Origin: Zymomonas sp.
GTDB lineage: Bacteria; Pseudomonadota; Alphaproteobacteria; Sphingomonadales; Sphingomonadaceae
NCBI GenBank assembly: GCA_027489105.1
Contig: JAIYAJ010000579.1
Location: 1-24,004 of the forward strand
Reading direction: 5' to 3'
DNA length: 24,004 nt
The notes below the pieces were generated by a model that saw only the letters and a program-made list of their open reading frames with translations, had not been told where the DNA came from and did not search any database. Within the stretch, counting starts at the first letter, position 1; each line of letters opens with the position of its first letter. Positions 1 through 6,500 of this stretch are shown here, piece after piece. A program made the position numbers and the translations under genes.

Positions 1-390
1 GCCGGCTGGAAGGGCGCAATCACCGGCGTGACCGACCGAACGCTCGACGCGATGGTCGCGCTCGGCGCCGATCGGGACAGGATCATCGCGGCGATCGGCC
101 CGTGCATCGCGCGCGCCTCTTATGAGGTCGACGCGGCGTTCGTCGCGCGGTTCGCCGACGCCGACCCCGAGAATGAGCGCTTTTTCGCCGATGGTCGCCG
201 CGCGGGCCATGCCCAGTTCGACATCGAGGCCTATGTCGCGCATCGCCTGGCGCAGGCCGGGGTGGGGCGGGTGATCGCGCTCGGCGAGGACACCTATGCG
301 CAGCCCGACCGCTTCTTCAGCTTTCGCCGCGCCACGCATCGCGGCGAGCCGGGCTATGGCCGGCAGATTTCGCTGATCGGCCTGCCCTGA
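1..390 (+). CDS. pgeF: PgeF/YfiH-type laccase-domain protein (purine nucleoside phosphorylase / polyphenol oxidase family), 5'-truncated
   Basis: The frame is open from base 1, and the visible 129 residues are the C-terminal half of a family usually near 250 aa. The first residues, AGWKGAITG, match the family's HAGW(R/K)G block, whose metal-binding His would lie just outside the window. The second conserved block, IGPCIARASYEVD, contains the conserved Cys. A later YGRQ...LIGLP tail is typical of the family end. Members of this family act on purine nucleosides (phosphorolysis and deamination) and are linked to peptidoglycan-editing functions in E. coli. The first in-frame GTG at 28 is internal and is not the start. 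The gene is convergent with the DUF1134 gene, with a terminator hairpin between them. Family assignment is confident; the exact activity is not. Confidence 0.87.
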   Translation, partial: AGWKGAITGVTDRTLDAMVALGADRDRIIAAIGPCIARASYEVDAAFVARFADADPENERFFADGRRAGHAQFDIEAYVAHRLAQAGVGRVIALGEDTYAQPDRFFSFRRATHRGEPGYGRQISLIGLP

Positions 391-428
391 AAAGCAAAGC
401 GCCGCCGGGCCGGGTGGCCGGGCGGCGC
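391..428 (-). terminator. Intrinsic terminator of the DUF1134 gene
   Basis: Bases 399-411 and 416-428 form a 13-bp GC-rich stem with one G-G mismatch and a GGGT loop. Read on the minus strand, the stem is followed by a T-rich run (TTTGCTTTTC). It lies 27 nt beyond the DUF1134 stop codon. On the plus strand no T tract follows, so it should act mainly on minus-strand transcripts, though the stem may also protect the pgeF mRNA end. Confidence 0.65.
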
Positions 429-454
429 AAGCCTGTCGATCGTCGGGAGCCGCC

Positions 455-1240
455 TCAGAAGGGCAGGATCTTCGACTTCTTGGTGAAGTTCATATAGCCG
501 ACATTGACGCCGAGCCGCCAGCCGACGCCGAGCCGGATCGGGATCAGCACCACGTCGCCGCGCCGGAGATAGGTCGCGGTGAAGCCGCCGATCACATAGG
601 CCGTGCCCTCGACCGCCGGGAAACGTTGATAGATGTCGGCGCTGTCGTAGAGATTATAGACGAGGACGAAGCTCTTGGCGCCATTGGCGCCGAGATCGAA
701 GCCCAGCGACGGGCCGGTCCAGTAGATCGGCTGTTGCCCCTCGACCTTGTGGAACAGCGTGCCCGAGCCATAGCGGACGCCGACGATCACTGCGCCGCCG
801 GCTTCCCGGCCCGCAATATAAGCGTTGGGCTTGCCCTGTTCGGCGAAGATCTTCTCGATCAGCTTGGCAAGGCCCTGCGCGCCCTTGCCGAAGGTGCCCT
901 CGGCGGCGCTCAGCACGTCATCCTGCGCATAGGTGCCGCCCTCGACCGCCTCGACCGCCTGCGCGCGGGTCGACGTGGGCATGGGGCTACCCTCGACCCG
1001 CAGGGCTTCGTCGGCGGCCGTCGCCGTATCGGTCGAGGCCGGCGCGTCGGCGGGTGCATCAGACGGCGTTGCCGCCGCCGCGGGTGCGCTGACGGTCGTG
1101 CCGTAATTGGCTTCGCTGGCGGGCACGGCGGCAAGATCGCTCGCCTGGTTCGGGTCCACCGTCCGTACCTGTGCCTGGGCCACGCCCGACACCGCCATGG
1201 CCACCGCCGCGCTGAATCCCAGCGTCATCGTCCTGAACAT
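455..1240 (-). CDS. eipA: DUF1134 family envelope protein (EipA-like), secreted
   Basis: 261 aa from the ATG at 1240. That start is preceded by GGAGG with 6-nt spacing and opens a clean signal peptide (MFRTMTLGFSAAVAMAVSGVAQA); an upstream in-frame extension to 1366 has no such support. Residues about 24-105 are an Ala/Pro/Thr-rich low-complexity linker. The C-terminal block (from about residue 110) has the DUF1134 pattern: GxxAQGLAKLIEKIF, AYIAGREAGGAVIVGVRYGSGTL, WTGPSLGFDLGANGAKSFVLVYNL, and a hydrophobic end. In Brucella and Caulobacter the periplasmic DUF1134 protein EipA is needed for cell-envelope integrity. It is separated from pgeF by a terminator and diverges from tRNA-Ser. The family is secure; applying the EipA role here is inference from homology. 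Confidence 0.85.
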   Translation of the reverse strand: MFRTMTLGFSAAVAMAVSGVAQAQVRTVDPNQASDLAAVPASEANYGTTVSAPAAAATPSDAPADAPASTDTATAADEALRVEGSPMPTSTRAQAVEAVEGGTYAQDDVLSAAEGTFGKGAQGLAKLIEKIFAEQGKPNAYIAGREAGGAVIVGVRYGSGTLFHKVEGQQPIYWTGPSLGFDLGANGAKSFVLVYNLYDSADIYQRFPAVEGTAYVIGGFTATYLRRGDVVLIPIRLGVGWRLGVNVGYMNFTKKSKILPF

Positions 1241-1272
1241 CGCATCCTCCGGAAAACTGCCTTGGCCGTGCG

Positions 1273-1302
1273 TCTTAAAGCGCCTTTTGGCTGTCGCTGC
1301 AA
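1273..1302 (-). promoter_or_regulatory. Candidate sigma-70-type promoter of the DUF1134 gene
   Basis: On the minus strand TTGCAG (1302-1297) is followed after 18 nt by TTAAGA (1278-1273). This would place the start of transcription about 25 nt upstream of the GGAGG-preceded ATG at 1240. The -10 match is modest, so the call is tentative. Confidence 0.3.
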
Positions 1303-1351
1303 TGAACGCCATCCTGAATATTACTGGCGAAAAAATTGCTGACACAGCCTG

Positions 1352-1380
1352 TTGATCCCGCCGCACCTGCCCGCTATAGC
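1352..1380 (+). promoter_or_regulatory. Promoter of tRNA-Ser
   Basis: TTGATC (1352-1357) and TATAGC (1375-1380) are separated by exactly 17 nt. The -10 hexamer ends 17 nt before the first base of the mature tRNA, as expected for a sigma-70 tRNA promoter with a short 5' leader. Confidence 0.6.
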
Positions 1381-1397
1381 CCGGCCTCTGCCGACCC

Positions 1398-1490
1398 GGA
1401 GACGTGGGTGAGTGGCTGAAACCAGCGGTTTGCTAAACCGCCGTACCGGTAAATCTGGTACCGAGGGTTCGAATCCCTCCGTCTCCGCCA
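1398..1490 (+). tRNA. tRNA-Ser(GCU), CCA encoded
   Basis: The acceptor stem GGAGACG (1398-1404) pairs perfectly with CGTCTCC (1480-1486), followed by discriminator G and an encoded CCA (1488-1490). The anticodon stem GCGGT/ACCGC encloses loop TTGCTAA, with anticodon GCT at 1432-1434, reading AGC/AGU serine codons. The T arm contains GGTTCGAATCC. The long variable arm (TACCGGTAAATCTGGTA) is the class II hallmark of tRNA-Ser. The length of 93 nt is normal for a serine tRNA. Confidence 0.97.
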
Positions 1491-1701
1491 GAACCCATTG
1501 AAGTTATGCTTTTTAGTGGATGTTCCGTCAGGCTTTGCGATCGTCGTCCGATCAGTGGAGCAGGCGCCGATCCAAGTCGGTCAACCTGCGTTACGCTGAT
1601 ACTCAATTCGCGTTAACTGACTAAAGAAGTGCAGTCTGCATAGCGCTTCCTTGATACTGGTTGCTCCGATGTACAAACCTTTCGTAACTCGCCGATAAAG
1701 T

Positions 1702-1719
1702 TCGTCTTGATCAAGACGA
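1702..1719. promoter_or_regulatory. Perfect 18-bp palindrome, possible operator
   Basis: Bases 1702-1719 are a perfect 9+9 inverted repeat with no spacer (TCGTCTTGA followed by its exact reverse complement). It lies in the 235-nt non-coding stretch between tRNA-Ser and the TonB_C-domain gene, ending 6 nt before the first possible ATG (1726). Its position fits a regulator-binding site or an RNA hairpin in the leader. Apart from this palindrome I see nothing recognisable between 1491 and 1770. Confidence 0.45.
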
Positions 1720-1770
1720 CAACGGATGGGTTTGCTATCCAAAAAAGCCCGAAATCAGTATCGGTTTTCG

Positions 1771-2478
1771 ATGATTTGGACAGGGAGCAGACTTCGCATG
1801 CCGATGTTTCTTTTGCTGGCCGCTGCTTCGGCAGTCAGCGCCCAGCCCAATCCTGATGTCAGGGTCGACTATCCGAGAGCTGCAGCGAAAGAGGGCCGAC
1901 ACGGCAGCGCCTTGATCGCATTCGACGTGTTGGCAAGCGGTAAAGTTGCGAATTGCAGAGTGCTCAGATCCAGCGGAAGCGCCGATCTCGATGCGGCATC
2001 ATGCTCTCTTGTCTTGGATCGAGCCCGCTACGAACCCAGTTTGGATAGCAGTGGCAGCCCGAAAGCCGTGGCGACCGGGATTACGGTTCATTGGATCATG
2101 CCAGGGCAGGATCAGACTGCGGCCGATCTACCCATTGGAAAAGCAGACATCCGGGTAATATATTTGGATACCAAAGCAGCTCCAAATGGAGGGCCCGGTC
2201 GCGCTGTCGACCCCCGTAAGTTCCCTGTCGCAGACATTCCCAAATATCCCAAGAAGGCTATGGCTGCAGGTGACCAAGGGCATGTTGTTACGCTGATCGA
2301 TGTTGATCGGAAGGGAAGACCGGTAAAATGCGGCGTTGTTCGTACCAGCGGACATGAGCTTCTGGATAAAGCCACCTGTGAATTTGCTTTAAGTAAGCTG
2401 AGATACGAGCCGGCGACCGACTACGAAGGCGTACCCACTGCAGGGCGCGATATTTTTGATATCCACTGGCGGTTGTAA
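1771..2478 (+). CDS. Secreted protein with two tandem TonB C-terminal-like domains
   Basis: Residues after the signal peptide form two repeats of the TonB_C fold. The first (about 1860-2100) has YPRAAAKEGRHGSALIAFDV..GKVANCRVLRSSGSADLDAASC. The second (about 2215-2478) has YPKKAMAAGDQGHVVTLIDVDRKGRPVKCGVVRTSGHELLDKATC. Each shows the family's YP..A...G..G pattern, then V..SSG...LD.A. In TonB this domain contacts outer-membrane receptors, but this protein lacks the Pro-rich spacer and an N-terminal anchor other than its signal peptide, so it is not a canonical TonB. The start is uncertain. ATG 1726 gives 250 aa. ATG 1771 gives a signal peptide with basic residues (MIWTGSRLRMPMFLLLAAASAVSA) and is used here. 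ATG 1798 has the best Shine-Dalgarno (AGGGAG, 10-nt spacing). GC is lower than in the flanks. Confidence 0.75.
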   Translation: MIWTGSRLRMPMFLLLAAASAVSAQPNPDVRVDYPRAAAKEGRHGSALIAFDVLASGKVANCRVLRSSGSADLDAASCSLVLDRARYEPSLDSSGSPKAVATGITVHWIMPGQDQTAADLPIGKADIRVIYLDTKAAPNGGPGRAVDPRKFPVADIPKYPKKAMAAGDQGHVVTLIDVDRKGRPVKCGVVRTSGHELLDKATCEFALSKLRYEPATDYEGVPTAGRDIFDIHWRL

Positions 2479-2502
2479 CCAAATGCGCGATCACTGTGCC
2501 GG

Positions 2503-2881
2503 CTACTCTGTAGCGGCATTCAACTGGCAACGCTCGCTGATTATCTTTTCGGCATATTCCGGCTTCATTTGTGCAATGCCGGACCCGATTCGCAAGGTCA
2601 TGAAGCCGTAACCTACTCCGACCAGTTGGCTTATGTCTGTAACTACAGAATATTGACCGTCACCCTCCAAAAGTAAAAATGACATCTCTGCACGGTTTTC
2701 GCCCCGACATGAATGGCCAGCTCAGCCTAACCACGTGTCGACCCGCTGGTGTGCGAGTTACAGTGAAATTCTTGTTGGGCAATGCAACGATTTTAACACC
2801 GTCTATCTTTACTGCAGATATCCAGGCCGTTGGTTCGGCATATTTGCGATAGACGAGGGCTGGCTGGACGCTCATCCTCAC
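2503..2881 (-). pseudogene. Frameshifted, 5'-truncated remnant resembling a DUF2846-type small envelope protein
   Basis: Two minus-strand frames give one coherent protein if joined near 2660-2685. The upstream frame (2881 to 2660) reads ..VKIDGVKIVALPNKNFTV, TRTPAGRHVVRLSW.., ..DVIFTFGG then TGA. The downstream frame (to 2503) continues EGDGQYSVVTDISQLVGVGYGF. Removing one G from the GGAGGG at the junction fuses them as VIFTFEGDGQYSVV. The order 'DG..., PPG-H--V, hydrophobic, G-YY-V' resembles DUF2846-like lipoprotein domains; that family call is tentative. No signal peptide or lipobox precedes it: the frame begins at GTG 2881, overlapping the stop codon of the dehydrogenase gene, so the true N-terminus appears lost. 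A sequencing error or a programmed +1 shift at GGG-UGA-C cannot be excluded. Confidence 0.5.
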
Positions 2882-3891
2882 CCCACCTTGATCAGCACCT
2901 TGCCGAGATGCGCGCCCGACTTGAGGTAGCGGCAGGCCTCCAGCGCCTCGTCGAAGGCGAAGGTCCGGTCGATCACCGGTGCGAAGCCGGTCGATTCCAT
3001 CGCGCGAACGAGGCGGGCAAGCATCGCGCGGCTGCCTTCGGCGATGCCCTTGAGCGTAATGTTCTTGCCGATGATGCCGCCATAATTGGGGAGCGGGCCG
3101 TCCGCCCCGCCGACGCCGATGATGACGATGCGGGCGTTGACCGCGCAGGCGTTGATCGACTGGGGTAGGGTGTTCTGGTCTGGGGTCTGGACGACGATAT
3201 CGGCGCCGCGCCCGCCGGTCTGGCGCTGCAGCTCCGCCGCCCAGTCGGGGTGGGTTGCGTAGTTGATCGTGTAATCCGCGCCGAGCGCGCGCGCCTGATC
3301 GAGCTTGGCGTCGCTCGACGAGGTGATGGCGGCGAAGGCGCCATTGGCCTTGGCGATCTGCAGCGCGGCCATGGCGACCCCGCCCGTGCCCAGCGCCACG
3401 ACGAGGTCGCCCGCGCGGACCTGTCCGACTTCGACGACGGCATGCCAGGCGGTGAGCGTCGCAGCGGCCAGCGGGGCTGCGGCTTCGTCGCTCAGGCTGT
3501 CGGGCACCTTCACCAGTGCGGCGGCGGGAACCTTGACATATTCGGCCATCCAGCCGTCGAGCATGGTGCCGAGGTCGGCGCCGAAATGGCGCATCTCGAA
3601 CGGTCCATCGATCCAGGACACGAAATGGGCGAGGACGGCGCGGTCGCCGACGGATATGCCCGTCGCGCCTTCGCCGAGCGAGACGACCTCGCCGAGGCCC
3701 TCGGAGAAGGGAATGCGGTCTTCGGCCTTCCTGGCACCATAGCGGCCTTCGAGGATCTGGAGGTCGCGGTTGTTGAGACAGACATAGCGGACCTTCAGGA
3801 CCGCTTCGCCGGGGCCGGCGACCGGCATGGGGCGCTCGACAAGGGTCAGCGATTCAAGGCCGTTCTGGGGACCGAGTTGATAGGCTTTCAC
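2878..3891 (-). CDS. Zinc-independent NAD(P)H quinone-oxidoreductase-like alcohol dehydrogenase (MDR superfamily)
   Basis: 337 aa from GTG 3891, which sits in a GTGA overlap with the preceding gene and has AGGAG 6 nt upstream. This start gives the family N-terminus (MKAYQLGPQNGLESLTLVERP). The GroES-like domain (about 1-125) lacks the catalytic-zinc Cys; NNRDLQ replaces the usual CGSD, as in zeta-crystallin/QOR members. The Rossmann domain has GTGGVAMAALQIAKANGA at about 168-185. The C-terminal LGKVLIKVG is typical of the family. Such enzymes reduce activated C=C or carbonyl groups, or oxidise alcohols, with NADPH or NADH in the cytosol. It is the last intact gene of a tightly overlapping operon with two PuuE-like hydrolases and an isochorismatase-fold hydrolase, so it probably handles a downstream enone, aldehyde or alcohol. 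The substrate is unknown. Confidence 0.85.
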   Translation of the reverse strand: MKAYQLGPQNGLESLTLVERPMPVAGPGEAVLKVRYVCLNNRDLQILEGRYGARKAEDRIPFSEGLGEVVSLGEGATGISVGDRAVLAHFVSWIDGPFEMRHFGADLGTMLDGWMAEYVKVPAAALVKVPDSLSDEAAAPLAAATLTAWHAVVEVGQVRAGDLVVALGTGGVAMAALQIAKANGAFAAITSSSDAKLDQARALGADYTINYATHPDWAAELQRQTGGRGADIVVQTPDQNTLPQSINACAVNARIVIIGVGGADGPLPNYGGIIGKNITLKGIAEGSRAMLARLVRAMESTGFAPVIDRTFAFDEALEACRYLKSGAHLGKVLIKVG

Positions 3892-4805
3892 GCTTGGCTC
3901 CTGTAGGAATCGAGGATGTCGCACCCGCGCGCAAACCATGTCGCGGGGCTGGCTTTCAGATCGGCGAGGAGGCGCTCGAAGGCGTCCATGCGATAGGGCA
4001 GGCCGATGATATAGGGGGTGAGGTGCAGCGGCAGCAACCGCCCGCCGCCGCCGGCCGCCGCTTCGGCCGCAAGCCAGGACTGCGCGTCGAGCATCTGCTC
4101 GGCATAGCTGTCGACCGACTGCTGCTGCACGTTGATGATCTGCCGGTCCGACAATTCATGGTTCAGGGGCAGGTTGACCAGCCCGTTGGCGAAGCTCCAT
4201 GGCATGTCGTCATTGGCCCAGTCGCAGCCATATTCGATGCCGGCCTCGACCAGCAGGTCGGGCGTGGCGAAGCTTTGCGAACGGGCGATCGAATGCCAGC
4301 CGCGCGGCGCCGTGCCGGTCTGATCCGACAGGGCCGCGATGCTGTCGCGGATCAGGCGGCGCTCGTCCTCTACGGGCAGGGTGGAGGCGATCGTGCCGTT
4401 CATGTCGGTCGAATGGGCGATCACCTCATGGCCGGCGTCGACGATGTCGCGGATGACCGAAGGATAGCGCCGTGCGATGGCGCCGTTCGCGGCGACCGAG
4501 ACCTGAACACCCGCCTTGGCGAAGGCGTCGAGCAGCCGGTAGAAGCCGATCCGGGTGCCATATTCGCGCGCGGTATAATGGCGATAGTCGGGATAGGCCG
4601 TCTGCATGTGCCCCGGCGCGCGGAAGGGCGTGTCCGAGGGCGTGATCGGGAACCATTCGAGGCTGACCACGATCCAGACCGCCACGCCCTTGCCGTCCGG
4701 CCAGGCCAGCGGCTTGCGCGTCGGCATCGCCGAATAGGCATAGAGATCATGATCATAGCCGAGCCGGCGGCGCGGATAGTCGAGATAGCTGGGATCGAGG
4801 CTCAT
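3888..4805 (-). CDS. Polysaccharide-deacetylase-fold amidohydrolase, PuuE (allantoinase)-like, copy 2
   Basis: 305 aa from ATG 4805, which overlaps the previous stop as ATGA and has GGAGGAG at 7-nt spacing. The N-terminal block RKPLAWPDGKGVAVWIVVSLEW, the REYGTRIGFYRLLDAFAKAGV helix, the VIAHSTDMN His motif, the GW..SIARSQSFATPDLL..GIEYGCDWANDDMPW block and the C-terminal LPLHLTPYIIGLPYRMDAFERLL all follow the PuuE layout rather than NodB-type sugar deacetylases. The NodB TFDDG metal motif is absent. PuuE-type proteins hydrolyse cyclic amide bonds such as allantoin; cyclic imide hydrolases of this fold have also been reported (from memory). It is a diverged tandem paralogue of its upstream neighbour. 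Cytosolic, with no signal peptide. The fold is confident and the substrate unknown; the two paralogues may form a heteromer or act in sequence. Confidence 0.82.
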   Translation of the reverse strand: MSLDPSYLDYPRRRLGYDHDLYAYSAMPTRKPLAWPDGKGVAVWIVVSLEWFPITPSDTPFRAPGHMQTAYPDYRHYTAREYGTRIGFYRLLDAFAKAGVQVSVAANGAIARRYPSVIRDIVDAGHEVIAHSTDMNGTIASTLPVEDERRLIRDSIAALSDQTGTAPRGWHSIARSQSFATPDLLVEAGIEYGCDWANDDMPWSFANGLVNLPLNHELSDRQIINVQQQSVDSYAEQMLDAQSWLAAEAAAGGGGRLLPLHLTPYIIGLPYRMDAFERLLADLKASPATWFARGCDILDSYRSQA

Positions 4806-5689
4806 GCGTCGGCTCCTCCATGCGCCGCGCGCCAGGCGTCGGCGATGTCGCCCGAGCGGGTGATCCACGCCCGGCCGTCGGCGGCGATCTGGCGCAGCAC
4901 CTCCTCGAAGGCGCCGATGCGGTGCGGCTGACCGATCAGATAGGAGTGGAGCGGAATGCACATGACGGTGCCCGAAGGCTCATCGGCCAGTCGCTCGAAC
5001 TGCCGGATCAGCGTGCGGGCATAGTCGCGCGGGCTCATATTATAGATGAAGAAGCCATAATGGTCGTTGACCTCGAGGCTGTAGGGCATCGAGATCAGGT
5101 CGCCGCTCGCGGTCTTCACGCGCTGGGGCTGGTCGTCGTGATAGAGGTCGCAGGTGTAGTCGAGCCCATATTCGGCGATCAGGTCGAGCGTGCGCGGCGT
5201 ATGGGTGAGGGCGGGGGCGAGCCAGCCGCGGATCGTCTGCCCGGTCGCGTCGCGCACGGTGCGGATCGACTCCTCGATGATCGCGCGCTCCTGCGCCTCG
5301 TCCATGCCATAGGAATAGCGGGTGTTGTAGATGCCGTGGCTGAAGAACTCCCACCCGCGCGCATTGGCATCCGCGACCACGTCCGGATGGTGCTGGCACA
5401 AGGCGACCGACAGGCTGACCGAGCCGGGAAAGCCGTGCCGGCTCATCACGTCGGCCATGCGCCAATGTCCGACCCGGTTGGCATAATCGCGATGGGAATA
5501 GCCCACCACATCGGGATGCGGCTTGGCCCAGGACGCGCGGTGCGGGTTCTTCGGCGGGTCTATCTCATAATATTCGAGATTGGGCGACACCCACACCGCG
5601 ACCTTCTTGCCACCCGGCCAGCTGAACGGCTTGCGCCCGCGATAGGGGGAAAAGTCGTACAGCTCGGGGTCGGGGCTGCCTTCCTGCAT
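4802..5689 (-). CDS. Polysaccharide-deacetylase-fold amidohydrolase, PuuE (allantoinase)-like, copy 1
   Basis: 295 aa from ATG 5689, whose A is shared with the preceding TGA stop (TGATG). Recognisable blocks are GRKPFSWPGGKKVAVWVSPNLEYY near the N-terminus (Glu in place of the metal-binding DD of NodB enzymes), YANRVGHWRMADVMSRHG, WEFFSHGIYNTRYS (conserved His), RGWLAPALTHTPRTLDLIAEYGLDYTCDLYHDDQP, and the C-terminal CIPLHSYLIGQPHRIGAFEEVL. Order and spacing match PuuE-like proteins of about 300 aa. It aligns by eye with the next gene throughout, so the two are tandem paralogues. Translational coupling to an N-carbamoylsarcosine-amidase-like gene suggests consecutive cleavage of a cyclic amide and then of the opened ureide or amide. 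That step order is inference. Confidence 0.84.
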   Translation of the reverse strand: MQEGSPDPELYDFSPYRGRKPFSWPGGKKVAVWVSPNLEYYEIDPPKNPHRASWAKPHPDVVGYSHRDYANRVGHWRMADVMSRHGFPGSVSLSVALCQHHPDVVADANARGWEFFSHGIYNTRYSYGMDEAQERAIIEESIRTVRDATGQTIRGWLAPALTHTPRTLDLIAEYGLDYTCDLYHDDQPQRVKTASGDLISMPYSLEVNDHYGFFIYNMSPRDYARTLIRQFERLADEPSGTVMCIPLHSYLIGQPHRIGAFEEVLRQIAADGRAWITRSGDIADAWRAAHGGADA

Positions 5690-6369
5690 CAGCGCGCCTC
5701 CAGCCAGTCGATCACGGTCTGCACCGGCTCGACATCGGCATATTTGAGCTGCAGGTCGGTCAGATTGGCGAAGTGATAGGATTCATGTTTGTCGGCGCAG
5801 GTCTCGATCGGAACGATCGTGCGATAACCGCGGCTCAGGCTGTCGACGGCGGTGGCGCGCACGCAGCCCGAGGTCGAGCCGCCGGTAATCACCACCGTAT
5901 CGACCTTGTGCCACACCAGCAGGCTCTGCAGCGGCGTCTCGAAAAAGGCCGAGGGCATGCGCTTGGTGTAGATGGTGTCGGCAGGATCGATCTCGCAGCG
6001 CTCGTCGAAGGCGTGGCGGTCGGATTCATATTTGATGTTCTGCAGGCTGTCGGGGGTGTTGGTGCGAGTGCCCCAGACGCCGGCGTCGCTTGCGTCCTCG
6101 GCATAGGCGACATGCGTCCAGATGACCGGCATGCCCTTGGCGCGGGCGAGGCGCGAAATGCTGTTGGTGTGTTCGATCTGGCGCGGATCGGTCTCGTAGG
6201 CGGTCTTGTACCGGTCGATCCGCGTATAGGCGTTCTGGAAGTCGACATTGACGATGGCCAGCTTCTCGCCAAAGCCGAATTTGGCGCGCGAGGGGTTGGC
6301 CATCACCTGCTCGAAGATCTGACGGGCGGTCCTGTCTTCACAGATCATTTTCGTCCCGACGATGCCCAT
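5689..6369 (-). CDS. Isochorismatase-fold cysteine hydrolase (N-carbamoylsarcosine amidase-like)
   Basis: 226 aa. The catalytic triad of the cysteine-hydrolase branch is visible: Asp43 in IVNVDFQNAYT, Lys136 in TKRMPSAFFET, and Cys169 in GGSTSGCVRATAVDSLSRGY. The last motif is close to that of N-carbamoylsarcosine amidase and maleamate amidohydrolase. These enzymes hydrolyse carbamoyl or amide groups with release of ammonia; true isochorismatases lack the Cys. ATG 6369 has only a weak ribosome-binding site (GGAAA), and ATG 6348 (residue 8) is an alternative. It is the first gene of the overlapping four-gene series ending at 2878, and follows the TonB receptor after a 131-nt gap with a strong hairpin. 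The fold and the amidohydrolase type are confident; the substrate is not. Confidence 0.87.
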   Translation of the reverse strand: MGIVGTKMICEDRTARQIFEQVMANPSRAKFGFGEKLAIVNVDFQNAYTRIDRYKTAYETDPRQIEHTNSISRLARAKGMPVIWTHVAYAEDASDAGVWGTRTNTPDSLQNIKYESDRHAFDERCEIDPADTIYTKRMPSAFFETPLQSLLVWHKVDTVVITGGSTSGCVRATAVDSLSRGYRTIVPIETCADKHESYHFANLTDLQLKYADVEPVQTVIDWLEAR

Positions 6370-6400
6370 AGCGTTTCCATCCGTGATCTCGTGGTGCCGG

Positions 6401-6432
6401 AGCCCGCATTCGCAAGGTGGCGAATGCGGGCT
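6401..6432 (-). repeat. Perfect 13-bp inverted repeat (hairpin) between the TonB receptor and amidohydrolase genes
   Basis: AGCCCGCATTCGC (6401-6413) and its exact reverse complement (6420-6432) flank a 6-nt loop. The hairpin sits 69 nt past the receptor stop and 32 nt before the amidohydrolase start. No T run follows on either strand, so it is not a standard intrinsic terminator. A partial attenuator or mRNA-stabilising stem that sets unequal expression of receptor and enzymes is the likeliest role. Confidence 0.6.
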
Positions 6433-6500
6433 GTCGGTCTTCTATAGGTCATGCGGTCGCGCAGGCCATCGCTGGTCGGCCGCTATTGTCCGCTTGCCGG

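Noticed and set aside
1398..1490. tRNA-Ser as an att site with a flanking direct repeat
   Set aside because: I looked for a second copy of the tRNA 3' end (GGTTCGAATCCCTCCGTCTC) in the rest of the window and found none, and there is no integrase gene; only the composition change remains as evidence.
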